A stretch of DNA of 43,375 nucleotides, from contig JBFKAV010000011.1 of the NCBI GenBank assembly GCA_041621405.1, forward strand, positions 1-43,375, given 5' to 3'. Shown here in pieces: positions 1 to 7,538 of this stretch. The first letter of the stretch is position 1, and each line of letters starts with the position of its first letter. The notes beneath the pieces are model-generated. The model did not search any database and had not been told where the DNA came from. It saw nothing but the letters and a program-made list of their open reading frames with translations. Position numbers and translations under genes: made by a program. This DNA is from JBFKAV01 sp041621405 (GTDB taxonomy: Bacteria > Pseudomonadota > Alphaproteobacteria > Rhodobacterales > Rhodobacteraceae).

Positions 1-890
1 GCGTAGGTCAGCGCCTCTGCCACCTCCGGCACCTTGCCGCGCTCGATTCGCGCGCCGGCGGCCTCGAGCCGGCGCACCGCGTCGTCGAAGGCGGCAGCGG
101 GTTCGGGGCGGAGGTCGTCCAGAGCCGCGGTCTCGAGCACCAGGAGGCGGGTGCCCTGCAGCGTGGCTCCGTTGAGGTCGGCCGCCTTGCCGCCATCGAG
201 AAGGGAGAGCATGAGGCTCGCATCCTCGACCGTTCGTGCGAGCGGGCCGACCGTATCGAAGCTGTCGATGAGCGCGACGACTCCCGTTGTCGGCAGCCGG
301 CGAATAGTTGTCTTCAACCCGACGAGATCGTTCCAGGCAGCCGGAATCCGTACCGAGCCACCGGTATCGGTGCCGATCGCGCCGGCGGCGAGGCCGAAGG
401 CCACCGAGGCCGCCGCGCCGGAAGACGAGCCGCCGGCGACAGCGGCGGGGTCGTTGACGTTGGGCGGCGTTGCGGTGACGGGATTCAGCCCCAGACCAGA
501 GAACGCGAACTCGGAGAGATGGGTCTTGCCGAGGCAGACCGAGCCCTGGGCGGTGGCGTTGGCGAGGACCGTGGCATCGGCGGCGGGCACCCGGCCGGCA
601 AGCAGCGCAGATCCCGCCTCGGTGGCGATGCCGGCAGTGTCGAAGAGGTCCTTCCACGAGATCGGCACGCCGTCGAGCGGGTGCTTGCGGTGTCCAGCCT
701 TGGCCCGCGCTGCCGCGGCCATCGCCTCGGCGCGGGCGCGCTCCGGCGTGGTGCGGGCGTAGATGCGGGCGGCATCCGGGTGGGCGGCGATGGCTTCGAG
801 GAATGCCTCGGTCAAATCCACCGGATCGATCCCGCCCGAGGCGATGCCCCGCCCCATGTCGCCCGCGCTCATCTTCCGCCAGTCGGCCAC
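1..890 (-). CDS. Amidase signature family protein (3' end outside window)
   Basis: The reading frame runs leftward off the window edge, so about 296 N-terminal residues are visible. The amidase signature is unmistakable: a lysine in the SWKDLFDTAG motif (near residue 80), the glycine/serine-rich GGSSSGAAAS stretch, and the nucleophile context GTDTGGSVRIPA. These supply the Ser-cisSer-Lys triad that hydrolyses carboxamides. I chose the GTG at 890 because GGGAGGGG lies just upstream; an in-frame ATG at 872 is the alternative. It is divergent from the flavin hydroxylase at 976. The substrate cannot be read from the fragment. GatA of the transamidosome belongs to the same family, but no gatB or gatC is visible next to it, so a stand-alone amidase is more likely. 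Confidence 0.88.
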   Translation of the reverse strand, partial: MADWRKMSAGDMGRGIASGGIDPVDLTEAFLEAIAAHPDAARIYARTTPERARAEAMAAAARAKAGHRKHPLDGVPISWKDLFDTAGIATEAGSALLAGRVPAADATVLANATAQGSVCLGKTHLSEFAFSGLGLNPVTATPPNVNDPAAVAGGSSSGAAASVAFGLAAGAIGTDTGGSVRIPAAWNDLVGLKTTIRRLPTTGVVALIDSFDTVGPLARTVEDASLMLSLLDGGKAADLNGATLQGTRLLVLETAALDDLRPEPAAAFDDAVRRLEAAGARIERGKVPEVAEALTY

Positions 891-975
891 GCCTGCCCCT
901 CCCACGACGTCGCTGGCGAGGCTAGCCGGGGCGCTCCCCGTGGACAATCCCGCCCGGGCCGCCATATTCGAGAGG

Positions 976-2196
976 ATGGACTGCGATGTCGTCATCGTCG
1001 GCGGTGGGCTCAACGGCCCCACGCTCGCGCTTGCGCTGGCGCAGGGAGGGATGCGTGTCAGCGTGCTCGACGCGCTGCCGCTGCCGGCCCGCCGCGATCC
1101 CGGCTTCGACGGCCGCGGCTACGCGCTGGCGCTGGCCTCGCAGCGGCTGCTCGCCGCGCTCGGCGTCTGGGACACGGTCAAGGAGCACGCGCAGCCGATC
1201 CTCGAGATCGTCGCCTCCGACGGACGCGCCGGCGAGGGGCCGGCGCCGTTCTTCCTGCACTTCGACCATGCCGAGATCGAGGAAGGCCCGATGGGCTTCA
1301 TGGTCGAGGACCGCTACCTGCGCAAGGCGCTGCTCGACGCGATGGAAGCGGAGGCGCGAATCGACCACCGCGCCGGGGCCGAAGTCGTGGCGCAGGAGGC
1401 GGGGGCCGCGTGCGTGTCGGCAACGCTTGCTTCGGGCGAGCTGCTTTCTGCGCGGCTCCTCGTCGGCGCGGACGGGCGGCGGAGCGGCGTCGCCGAGCGC
1501 GCCGGGATCGGCCGGACCGGATGGGACTACGGCCAAGTGGCGCTAGTCTGCGCGATCGAACACGAGAAGCCGCACAACGGCGTCGCGCACCAGTTCTTCA
1601 TGCCACCGGGACCGCTCGCGATCCTGCCGCTGCCGGGGAACCGCTCCTCCATCGTCTGGAGCGAGCGGGTCGAGACCGCGCGCGCGATCCAAGAAATGGG
1701 CGAGCAGGAATACCTCACCGCGCTCAAGCCGCGCTTCGGCGATTTCCTCGGCGAGATACGGTTGGCGGGCGACCGCTTCTGCTATCCCCTTGGTCTGTCC
1801 CTTGCCCATTCCCTGATCGCGCCCCGGGTGGCGCTCGCGGGCGATGCCGGCCACGGCATTCATCCGATCGCCGGGCAGGGGCTGAACCTCGGCTTCCGCG
1901 ACGTCGGGGCGCTGGCCGAGGTGCTGACGCTGGCCCGCCGCCGCGGCGAGGACATTGGCGCCGCAGACGTGCTCGACCGCTACCAGCACTGGCGGCGCTT
2001 CGACACAGCGGCGCTGGCGCTCGCCACCGACGGCTTCAACCGGCTCTTTTCCAATGACATCCCGATCCTGCGGGCCGGCCGCGACCTCGGGCTCGGGCTG
2101 GTGAACGCCCTGCCCGGGCTGAAGCGCGCCTTCATTCGCGAGGCGGCGGGGCTTTCGGGCGACTTACCGAAGCTGTTGCAGGGGAGCGCGGTCTGA
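976..2196 (+). CDS. UbiH/COQ6-type FAD-dependent aromatic hydroxylase
   Basis: A 406-residue class A flavoprotein monooxygenase. It opens with the FAD-binding GGGLNG motif at residues 9-14, has the DG motif (VGADGRRSG) near 165 and the GD motif (AGDAGHGIHPIAGQG) near 289. The motif GHGIHPIAGQGLNLG is typical of the ubiquinone hydroxylases UbiH, UbiF, UbiI and COQ6, which add ring hydroxyls during ubiquinone synthesis using FAD, NAD(P)H and oxygen. The start is the ATG just before the first beta strand (MDCDVVIVGGG). The frame is open further upstream, including a GTG at 940, but that extension does not resemble the family. Which ring position it hydroxylates cannot be told, since alphaproteobacterial homologues can be multifunctional. 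Confidence 0.9.
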   Translation: MDCDVVIVGGGLNGPTLALALAQGGMRVSVLDALPLPARRDPGFDGRGYALALASQRLLAALGVWDTVKEHAQPILEIVASDGRAGEGPAPFFLHFDHAEIEEGPMGFMVEDRYLRKALLDAMEAEARIDHRAGAEVVAQEAGAACVSATLASGELLSARLLVGADGRRSGVAERAGIGRTGWDYGQVALVCAIEHEKPHNGVAHQFFMPPGPLAILPLPGNRSSIVWSERVETARAIQEMGEQEYLTALKPRFGDFLGEIRLAGDRFCYPLGLSLAHSLIAPRVALAGDAGHGIHPIAGQGLNLGFRDVGALAEVLTLARRRGEDIGAADVLDRYQHWRRFDTAALALATDGFNRLFSNDIPILRAGRDLGLGLVNALPGLKRAFIREAAGLSGDLPKLLQGSAV

Positions 2197-2211
2197 CCGC
2201 AGGACGCGCGG

Positions 2212-2394
2212 TCAGTCGAGCTTGCGCGCCTCGGAGGCGAGCATAACCGGGATGCCGCCGCGGATCGGGTAGGCCAGATGCGCGGCCTTCGAGACCAGTT
2301 CCTGCCGCTCGGCGTCGTAGCTCAGGGGCGCATGGGTCTCGGGGCAGACCAGCGCCTCGAGCATGCGGCGGTCGAACTTCACCATATCGCTCAT
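2212..2394 (-). CDS. Trm112/UPF0434 family small protein
   Basis: A 60-residue protein of the Trm112-like family (YcaR in Escherichia coli). The core LEALVCPETHAPLSY, then a short acidic and basic stretch, then AYPIRGGIPVML is the normal family pattern. Most members have two CxxC-type pairs. This one keeps only a single cysteine (CPET), as many bacterial UPF0434 proteins do, so zinc binding is unlikely. In eukaryotes and archaea Trm112 activates methyltransferases; the bacterial role is poorly defined. Its start codon overlaps the stop of the LON-domain gene by four bases (ATGA, 2391-2394), so the two are translationally coupled. Confidence 0.88.
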   Translation of the reverse strand: MSDMVKFDRRMLEALVCPETHAPLSYDAERQELVSKAAHLAYPIRGGIPVMLASEARKLD

Positions 2395-3035
2395 TGCATC
2401 GTCTCCTCACCGGGCCCGCCGCGGAGCGCGAACTCGATCAACGTGACCAGGGTCTCGCGCCGGGTGCTGAGCGAGGGCGCCTCCAGCAGTGCCTGCTTGT
2501 CCTCTGGCTCGAAGGGGCAAAGCATCGAGAGTGAGTTGATCAGGAGCTCGTCCTCGGCCTCTTTCAGGCTGCCCCAGTCGGTCGAAAGCCCCTGGTCGTC
2601 GAAGTAACGGGCGAGCAGATCTAGGAACGGCCCGCGCTCGAAGCCCGGATCGGCCTCGGGGTGGCCGAGGTCGCGCTCGAACCCGGCCCAGGAGACGTCG
2701 CAGCGGCGGTAGGGCGTGAAGCCGGTCACCTCCTCCTTCACGCGGAACCGCGACACGCCGCTCAGCGTGATCATGTAGCGGCCGTCCTCGGTTTCGGAGA
2801 ACGCGGTCAGGCGGCCGGCGCAGCCGATGGCATGGAGCTTGTCGGGCCCCCGGCCTTCGAGCGGCTGGATCATCCCGATCAGCCGGTGCGAGGTCTTCAT
2901 CGTGTCGTCGAGCATGGCGAGGTAGCGCGGCTCGAAGATGTGCAAAGGCAGGCGCGCGCGCGGCAGAAGCAGCGCCCCCGGCAACGGGAATACCGGGATC
3001 GTGTCGGGCAGATCGGCCGCCGTGAGCATGAGCAT
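2391..3035 (-). CDS. LON substrate-binding domain protein
   Basis: A 214-residue protein made of the N-terminal LON substrate-binding domain without ATPase or protease parts. The diagnostic start IPVFPLPGALLLP is followed by LPLHIFEPRYLAML, and the GCAGRLTAFSETEDGRY segment matches the domain's beta barrel. Stand-alone LON-domain proteins are common in proteobacteria and are often annotated as peptidase S16, though no catalytic Ser-Lys dyad is present here. It sits 21 bases after the thioredoxin-TPR gene and overlaps the Trm112-like gene, so all three probably form one operon. A second ATG two codons in is an equally acceptable start. Confidence 0.88.
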   Translation of the reverse strand: MLMLTAADLPDTIPVFPLPGALLLPRARLPLHIFEPRYLAMLDDTMKTSHRLIGMIQPLEGRGPDKLHAIGCAGRLTAFSETEDGRYMITLSGVSRFRVKEEVTGFTPYRRCDVSWAGFERDLGHPEADPGFERGPFLDLLARYFDDQGLSTDWGSLKEAEDELLINSLSMLCPFEPEDKQALLEAPSLSTRRETLVTLIEFALRGGPGEETMQ

Positions 3036-3056
3036 CGAGTTAGCGTGCCGACGGCG

Positions 3057-3962
3057 TCAGGCAAATATCATGGACGACAGCCGGCGCCGGCCCTTCAGCG
3101 CCACCGGGTCGGTGGGCTTGAGCGAATCGAAGATCGTGAGCAGTTGGGACTTGGCGGCGCCGCCATTCCACTCGCGGTCGCGCCGGAACAGCTCCAGGAG
3201 TTCGTCCACCGCCTCTTCTACCATGCCGGCGGCGTGCAGCGCCCGGGCCAGCTCGAAGCGTGACTCGTGATTGCCGGGATCGGCGGCCACCGCGGCGCGA
3301 AGCTCTGCGACCGGTCCGGCATCGGCGGCTTGGCGCAAGAGCGCGAGCTGGGCGCGCACCGCCTCGACCTCCGCTGCCTCGGCGATCTTCGCTGGAACAG
3401 CCTTCAGGAGCGCCTCGGCCTGCTCCTCCTGGCCGAGCGCGAGATGCGCCCGCATCAGCCCGCCATAGGCGCCGGCATGCTCGGGCTGCTCGGCGAGGAT
3501 CGCGGCGAAGGTCTGCGCGGCGTCGGCAGCCGCGCCCTCGACCAGCATCGCCTCGCCGGCCTCGACCGCCTCGCCGAGGCCGCCGTCGCCGGCCAGGCCC
3601 ATGAGCCGGTCGATGAAGGCCTTGATCTCCGAAGCGGGAACCGCGCCCTGGAACCCGTCGACGGGCTGGCCCTGCCAGAAGGCATAGACCGTGGGAATCG
3701 ACTGGATCCGGAGCTGCCCGGCGATGCGCTGGTTCTGGTCGACATCGACCTTGACCAGCTTCACCTTACCCTTGGCGGCGGTCACCGCAGCCTCGAGCGC
3801 CGGCCCCAGCGTCTTGCAGGGCCCGCACCAGGTGGCCCAGAAATCGACGATGATCGGCACCTCGCGCGAGGCCTCGATCACGTCGGCCATGAAGGTGGCT
3901 TCGGTGGCGTCCTTGATCAGATCGCCCTCCGCGGGCGCGGGTTTCTGGCCGAGTTCGAGCAT
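3057..3962 (-). CDS. Thioredoxin-TPR co-chaperone (YbbN/CnoX type)
   Basis: A 301-residue two-domain protein. Residues about 15-120 are a thioredoxin fold with the redox motif WCGPC at 45-49 and the cis-proline segment QSIPTVYAF. The rest is an alanine-rich helical region with TPR-like repeats ending in ELFRRDREWNGG. This is the architecture of YbbN (CnoX), which protects proteins under oxidative stress and passes them to the chaperones. Escherichia coli YbbN lacks an intact CxxC, whereas this one keeps a full thioredoxin active site, so it can probably also reduce disulfides. It is first gene of the operon with the LON-domain and Trm112-like genes. Confidence 0.9.
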   Translation of the reverse strand: MLELGQKPAPAEGDLIKDATEATFMADVIEASREVPIIVDFWATWCGPCKTLGPALEAAVTAAKGKVKLVKVDVDQNQRIAGQLRIQSIPTVYAFWQGQPVDGFQGAVPASEIKAFIDRLMGLAGDGGLGEAVEAGEAMLVEGAAADAAQTFAAILAEQPEHAGAYGGLMRAHLALGQEEQAEALLKAVPAKIAEAAEVEAVRAQLALLRQAADAGPVAELRAAVAADPGNHESRFELARALHAAGMVEEAVDELLELFRRDREWNGGAAKSQLLTIFDSLKPTDPVALKGRRRLSSMIFA

Positions 3963-4013
3963 AGGCTGGCTCCTTCGCGTCGTGTGGCGCGGATTCGCAG
4001 CCTTAGATGGCGC

Positions 4014-4045
4014 AAAGGGGGGGGCTTCGCAAGACCGCCCCCTTT
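4014..4045 (-). terminator. Probable intrinsic terminator of the 4065-5099 gene
   Basis: An eight-base inverted repeat (AAAGGGGG at 4014-4021 pairing with CCCCCTTT at 4038-4045) with a 16-base loop lies 20 bases beyond the stop codon at 4065. Read on the minus strand the hairpin ends in TTTGC, a short U tract, so efficiency may be modest. Confidence 0.55.
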
Positions 4046-4064
4046 CCCGACCGCTTGGGCAGTG

Positions 4065-5099
4065 TCAGTTGCCGAGCAGACGCTCAACCCGGGCGCGGCC
4101 ATCGGCAAGGCGCAGGAGCGTCGGCGAAAGCTCGGTCACCGGCAACGCCAGCACCTGCCGGCTGTCGCCGTTGGGCTCGCTCAACCGGACTAGGGCCCCG
4201 AGGTCCTCCTCGGACGGAGCGCGAACCAGAAGCAGCACCTGGCCCGCGCCCGCAACGTCGGTGATCGAGCCGCCGGCACGGGCGATGGCGGTGAGCGGCG
4301 CCACCGCCTCGGTTCCCGAAGCGGTCTCGATCTGAATGCCCTCGCTGCGCGGGCCCACTACCGTCACCGCCGGGATCGACTGCAGCGTGTCCTGGCCGAT
4401 GCCGGTGACCACGGCGCGCAGCCTTGCCGGCGCCTCGGGCAGGTCGGGCAAGGAGACGAGGCTGCGGAAGGCGCCGCGCGTGCGATAATCGATGTTGAGC
4501 GCGATCATGCGCTCCCAGTCGCGCGGGCTGTTGCCGCGCTGGTCGATCAGGTCGCGTGCGGCGGCGGTGTAATCCCAGGCGGCACCGGGCGCGGCCGCCG
4601 CCTGTGCGAAGGCCGCCGCCTGGGCGGCCGCGAGATCGTCGAGCGGCGCGCGTGCGGCGCCGCGGACCAGCGTGGCGACGCGGCCGAGCGTTTCCTCGTA
4701 GGCCGCCCTGGCGACGAAGCTGGCGGTGAACCCCGCACCTTCGCCGTAGATCGCGAACTTGGCTTCGGTCGGAAGGCCAGCGCCAGTGTCGGCGCCGCGC
4801 ACCGCCGCGCAGGCGGCGTTCCAGTAGCCTGTAACCGCTGGAATGAAGCTGAACTCGTGCGGGTCGCTCGCGGCTAGGGTGGCGGCGTAGTCCTCATTGG
4901 CGCGTGCCACCACATACCCCGGCAGCGCAGCGTAGGCGCGGCCCGCCGAATCGAGCGTCGACGGCGGCGCGCGGCCCTCGGCCGGAGCCCGGCAGGAGTA
5001 TTCGGTATAGGCGATTGGTGCGCCGAGGCCGATCACGGCCAGAATCGACAAGATCACCAGCCGCCGCAGCCAGAGCAATACCCACAACACGAGACGCAT
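4065..5099 (-). CDS. Membrane-anchored protein of unknown function
   Basis: A 344-residue protein that I do not recognise. Residues about 5-30 form one hydrophobic segment after an arginine-containing start, without a clear signal peptidase site, so it is likely anchored in the inner membrane with the rest in the periplasm. The body is rich in alanine and mixed helix/strand. It has few cysteines: one just after the membrane segment (YTEYSCRAP) and one in the central AACAAVRGAD. No catalytic motif stands out. It appears to be a single-gene transcript, with a hairpin terminator downstream and a divergent 73-base gap upstream. Conservation limited to Rhodobacteraceae is my guess. Confidence 0.75.
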   Translation of the reverse strand: MRLVLWVLLWLRRLVILSILAVIGLGAPIAYTEYSCRAPAEGRAPPSTLDSAGRAYAALPGYVVARANEDYAATLAASDPHEFSFIPAVTGYWNAACAAVRGADTGAGLPTEAKFAIYGEGAGFTASFVARAAYEETLGRVATLVRGAARAPLDDLAAAQAAAFAQAAAAPGAAWDYTAAARDLIDQRGNSPRDWERMIALNIDYRTRGAFRSLVSLPDLPEAPARLRAVVTGIGQDTLQSIPAVTVVGPRSEGIQIETASGTEAVAPLTAIARAGGSITDVAGAGQVLLLVRAPSEEDLGALVRLSEPNGDSRQVLALPVTELSPTLLRLADGRARVERLLGN

Positions 5100-5172
5100 C
5101 AGCCGGCCCTTCCCGCGAGGTGCAGGTTGGGCCGGCGCGCGATGCGGCCGCGGCAGACACAGGAGGGAAACA

Positions 5173-5238
5173 ATGCCATGCCTTACTGCTCCGATCGTTT
5201 CGAACTGGACGCTAGGGCCAAATTGTGGCGGAACCTAG
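5173..5238 (+). CDS. Candidate 21-residue peptide with strong ribosome binding site
   Basis: A short ORF begins at an ATG preceded by the textbook ribosome binding site AGGAGGGAAACA, the best such site on the plus strand of this gap. It would encode 21 residues with two cysteines and the C-terminal sequence NWTLGPNCGGT. A second ATG five bases later opens a different, longer frame starting MPYCSDRF, which has the usual look of a non-coding frame. No maturation enzyme or transporter is adjacent. It may be a leader peptide, a small secreted or modified peptide, or chance. The gene to its left is divergent. Confidence 0.3.
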   Translation: MPCLTAPIVSNWTLGPNCGGT

Positions 5239-5250
5239 AAACCAAATGTG

Positions 5251-5273
5251 GCAAAAACCGGCGCAGGGCCGGT
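5251..5273 (-). terminator. Intrinsic terminator after the 5325-5621 gene
   Basis: On the minus strand, ACCGGC (5273-5268) pairs with GCCGGT (5262-5257) around a five-base loop, followed by a run of five U. It lies about 50 bases past the stop codon of the 98-residue membrane protein gene. Confidence 0.7.
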
Positions 5274-5324
5274 CGAGCGCGTCAGCCCCCCGCCGGCCTT
5301 CTTGCCCGCGGCAGTCCGATTATC

Positions 5325-5621
5325 TCAGGGCAGCGACTTCGCCGCGCAGCCGCCCTTGCCGGCGTCGAGGACGATCTGCGCCCCGGCCGCGCGCAGGGCC
5401 TCGGTCAGCCCCGAAGTGCCGCGGATCGTCAGCTGCAGCGGCGCGGTTGCGACGATGAGGGACCCGTCCGGAAGCGCCTCGGCGAGCCCGTCGGGCGGGA
5501 ACAGGACGACAACCTCCTCGCCCCGGCTGGCGAAGACCGGAACAAGGGCGGCGGCGAGGCCGATCGCCAGGAATGCGTTCATGGCCCAGTGGCCGCTGAA
5601 GAACTTGAAACCGGTGCGCAT
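5325..5621 (-). CDS. Small membrane protein of unknown function
   Basis: A 98-residue protein with a hydrophobic N-terminal segment (about residues 14-32, ending VPVFAS), which is either a signal peptide or a membrane anchor. The remainder is an alpha/beta-like stretch (EEVVVLFPPDGLAEAL then GAQIVLDAGKGGCAA) with one cysteine near the C-terminus. I do not recognise it. A ribosome binding site (GGGAGAG) precedes the ATG, and a U-tailed terminator follows, both arguing that the gene is real. It is about 100 bases downstream of xthA on the same strand and may share its transcript. Confidence 0.7.
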   Translation of the reverse strand: MRTGFKFFSGHWAMNAFLAIGLAAALVPVFASRGEEVVVLFPPDGLAEALPDGSLIVATAPLQLTIRGTSGLTEALRAAGAQIVLDAGKGGCAAKSLP

Positions 5622-5724
5622 TGCGACTCTCCCGCGGCGCCGCCGCCCAAAGGCGCCCTATCGGCCTAAGATTCTCGCCGAATCGCGCGTCCGGCAAGCG
5701 AAATCCGCGTGTGATCCGCTGCCG

Positions 5725-6513
5725 CTACAGGTCGAAGGTCGCGAAAACCGGGGCGTGGTCGGACGGCTGCTCCCAACCGCGCGCCGCGCGCAGGATTCGG
5801 CTGCCGTGGCCAGCGCCCGCGATGTCGGGCGTCGCCCAGACGTGATCGAGCCGACGGCCCTTGTCGGCCGCGTTCCAGTCGGGAGCGCGATAGGACCACC
5901 AGCTGAAGAGCCTCCCGTCAGGAATGTCCTGCCGGGTGACGTCGACCCATTTCCCGGCCTCCTTCGCCTCGGCCAGATGCGCGACCTCGATCGGCGTGTG
6001 CGAGACGATCTTCAGGAGCTGCTTGTGGTTCCAGACGTCGTCCTCGCGCGGCGCGATGTTGAGGTCGCCGACGAGGATAGCCTTCCGCGGCTTCTCCTTG
6101 CGCGCCCAGTCGCGCATCTCCGCAACGTAATCGAGCTTCTGGCCGAACTTCTCGTTCGCCTTGCGGTCTGGCACGTCGCCGCCAGCGGGGACGTAGAAGT
6201 TGTGGATCGTCACCCCGTTCTCGAGCCGGGCTGCGACGTGGCGGGCATGGCCGAGGCCGGCAAAGTCGACGTCGCCGGCGTCCTCGAGCGGCAGCTTCGA
6301 GACGATGGCGACGCCGTTGTAGCCTTTCTGGCCACGGGCCACGGCATAGGTGTAGCCCAGCGCCCGGAAGGTCTCGAAGGGCATCTTTTCGACCGGGCTC
6401 TTGCATTCCTGCAGGCAGAGGACATCGGGCGCCTCCTCGGCCATGAGCCGAGCCACCAACCCCTCGCGCAGGCGAATCGAATTGATGTTCCAGGTGGCAA
6501 GCGTGAAGGGCAT
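5725..6513 (-). CDS. xthA: Exodeoxyribonuclease III
   Basis: A 262-residue exonuclease III / AP endonuclease that cleaves at abasic sites and trims 3' ends in base excision repair. It shows the fold's landmarks in order: TWNINSIR at 7-14, LQECK with the metal-binding Glu36, the GDLNIAP loop with catalytic Asp and Asn, and the C-terminal SDHAPVFATFDL with the active-site His. The length is normal for the family. It is followed on the same strand by the 98-residue membrane protein and is insulated upstream by the terminator of the response regulator. Confidence 0.95.
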   Translation of the reverse strand: MPFTLATWNINSIRLREGLVARLMAEEAPDVLCLQECKSPVEKMPFETFRALGYTYAVARGQKGYNGVAIVSKLPLEDAGDVDFAGLGHARHVAARLENGVTIHNFYVPAGGDVPDRKANEKFGQKLDYVAEMRDWARKEKPRKAILVGDLNIAPREDDVWNHKQLLKIVSHTPIEVAHLAEAKEAGKWVDVTRQDIPDGRLFSWWSYRAPDWNAADKGRRLDHVWATPDIAGAGHGSRILRAARGWEQPSDHAPVFATFDL

Positions 6514-6569
6514 CGGGGTCTCCTGCGGCGAGGACCCTAGGCCGGCATCATCCTATGCACAACCTGCGG

Positions 6570-6597
6570 AAAAAAAGGCCCGGGCAAAGCCCGGGCC
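6570..6597 (-). terminator. Strong intrinsic terminator of the response regulator gene
   Basis: A perfect nine-base inverted repeat (GGCCCGGGC at 6577-6585, GCCCGGGCC at 6589-6597) has a three-base loop. Read on the minus strand it is followed directly by seven U residues. It lies about 80 bases after the stop codon at 6681 and separates that gene from xthA. Confidence 0.93.
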
Positions 6598-6680
6598 AGT
6601 CCAACAGGGAGGTTCCCGCGTCATAACCCCGGCGCGGGCAGGGGATCTTCGACGAACGTCAGGCCGGCCGTCGACCGACC

Positions 6681-7367
6681 TCATGCTACCAATCTATAGC
6701 CTCCCGATTCGGTTACAAGAAGGCGAGCGTTTGACGGATCTGGTTCTATTTTTTGGCGAAGCCGGTAGATGTGGGTCTCCAGCGTGTGCGTCGTGACGCC
6801 GGCGTTGTAGCCCCAGACCTCGTGCAACAGCACGTCGCGCGGCACCACTCCGTCGGGCGAACGGTAGAGGTACTTCAAGATGTTGGTCTCCTTCTCGGTG
6901 AGACGGATCTTCCGCTCGCGCTCGTCGATCAGCATCTTCATCGCCGGCTTGAAGGTGTAGGGGCCAAGCTGGAACACCGCGTCCTCGCTCTGCTCGTGGG
7001 TCCTGAGCTGCGCGCGGACCCGTGCCAGCAGCACCGGGAACTTGAACGGCTTCGTCACGTAATCGTTTGCGCCGGCGTCGAGTCCGAGGATGGTATCGGC
7101 GTCGCTGTCGTGGCCGGTCAGCATCAGGACCGGGCTCTTCACGCCGTGCTTTCTCAGCACCCGGCAGAGCTCGCGGCCATCGGTATCGGGCAGGCCGACA
7201 TCGAGGATCACGAGGTCGTAGTGCTGCTCCTTGGCCTTCTGCATCGCTTCCGAGCCATTGCCGGCCTCGAACACGTCGAAGTCCTCGGTCATCACCAGCT
7301 GTTCGGAGAGCGCCTCGCGCAGGTCGTCGTCGTCGTCGACGAGGAGAATTTTCTTCAGTGCAGCCAT
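6681..7367 (-). CDS. cenR: OmpR-family response regulator, CenR-like
   Basis: A 228-residue response regulator. The receiver domain has the acidic patch at 11-12, the phospho-acceptor Asp56 in VILDVGLP, and the conserved TKPF lysine. The C-terminal winged helix carries RLTEKETNILKYLYR, EVWGYNAGVTTHTLETH and YRLRQKIE. The stretch SEDAVFQLGPYTFKP and the GYNAGVTTHTLE motif match CenR, the essential alphaproteobacterial regulator of the envelope-controlling CenK-CenR system, as I recall it. The start is the ATG at 7367, preceded by GGGAGG; the open frame continues 31 codons upstream but does not look coding. No histidine kinase gene is adjacent, so the partner must lie elsewhere. Confidence 0.9.
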   Translation of the reverse strand: MAALKKILLVDDDDDLREALSEQLVMTEDFDVFEAGNGSEAMQKAKEQHYDLVILDVGLPDTDGRELCRVLRKHGVKSPVLMLTGHDSDADTILGLDAGANDYVTKPFKFPVLLARVRAQLRTHEQSEDAVFQLGPYTFKPAMKMLIDERERKIRLTEKETNILKYLYRSPDGVVPRDVLLHEVWGYNAGVTTHTLETHIYRLRQKIEPDPSNARLLVTESGGYRLVA

Positions 7368-7538
7368 GACCGGTGCCTCCCATCTGTGATGCTCGAAGAT
7401 GTGTGCCCGCAGTCTCCGGGGGGCAAGAAATGTGACCGGAGCCTCACGTGGACGTGTCACCTGGACAGATTTTGTTTCAATTCGTTGCGGCCGGGACTAC
7501 ATGATCGGGCGAACCCGAAACACAAGATCTTGCGGCCC

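Noticed and set aside
3267..4193. Plus-strand open frame over the thioredoxin-TPR gene
   Set aside because: It is the antisense shadow of a gene with an intact WCGPC motif and family-typical sequence.
5178..5669. Longer frame starting MPYCSDRF on the plus strand
   Set aside because: It runs antisense through the 98-residue membrane protein gene and its terminator, with Arg- and Ala-rich composition typical of a shadow frame.
6753..7538. Open in-frame extension upstream of ribA
   Set aside because: It is antisense to the response regulator gene. RibA begins at MSLSPSIVEL, where family-like sequence starts.
7368..7538. FMN riboswitch before ribA
   Set aside because: The leader is short and I do not see the conserved RFN element stems and loops.
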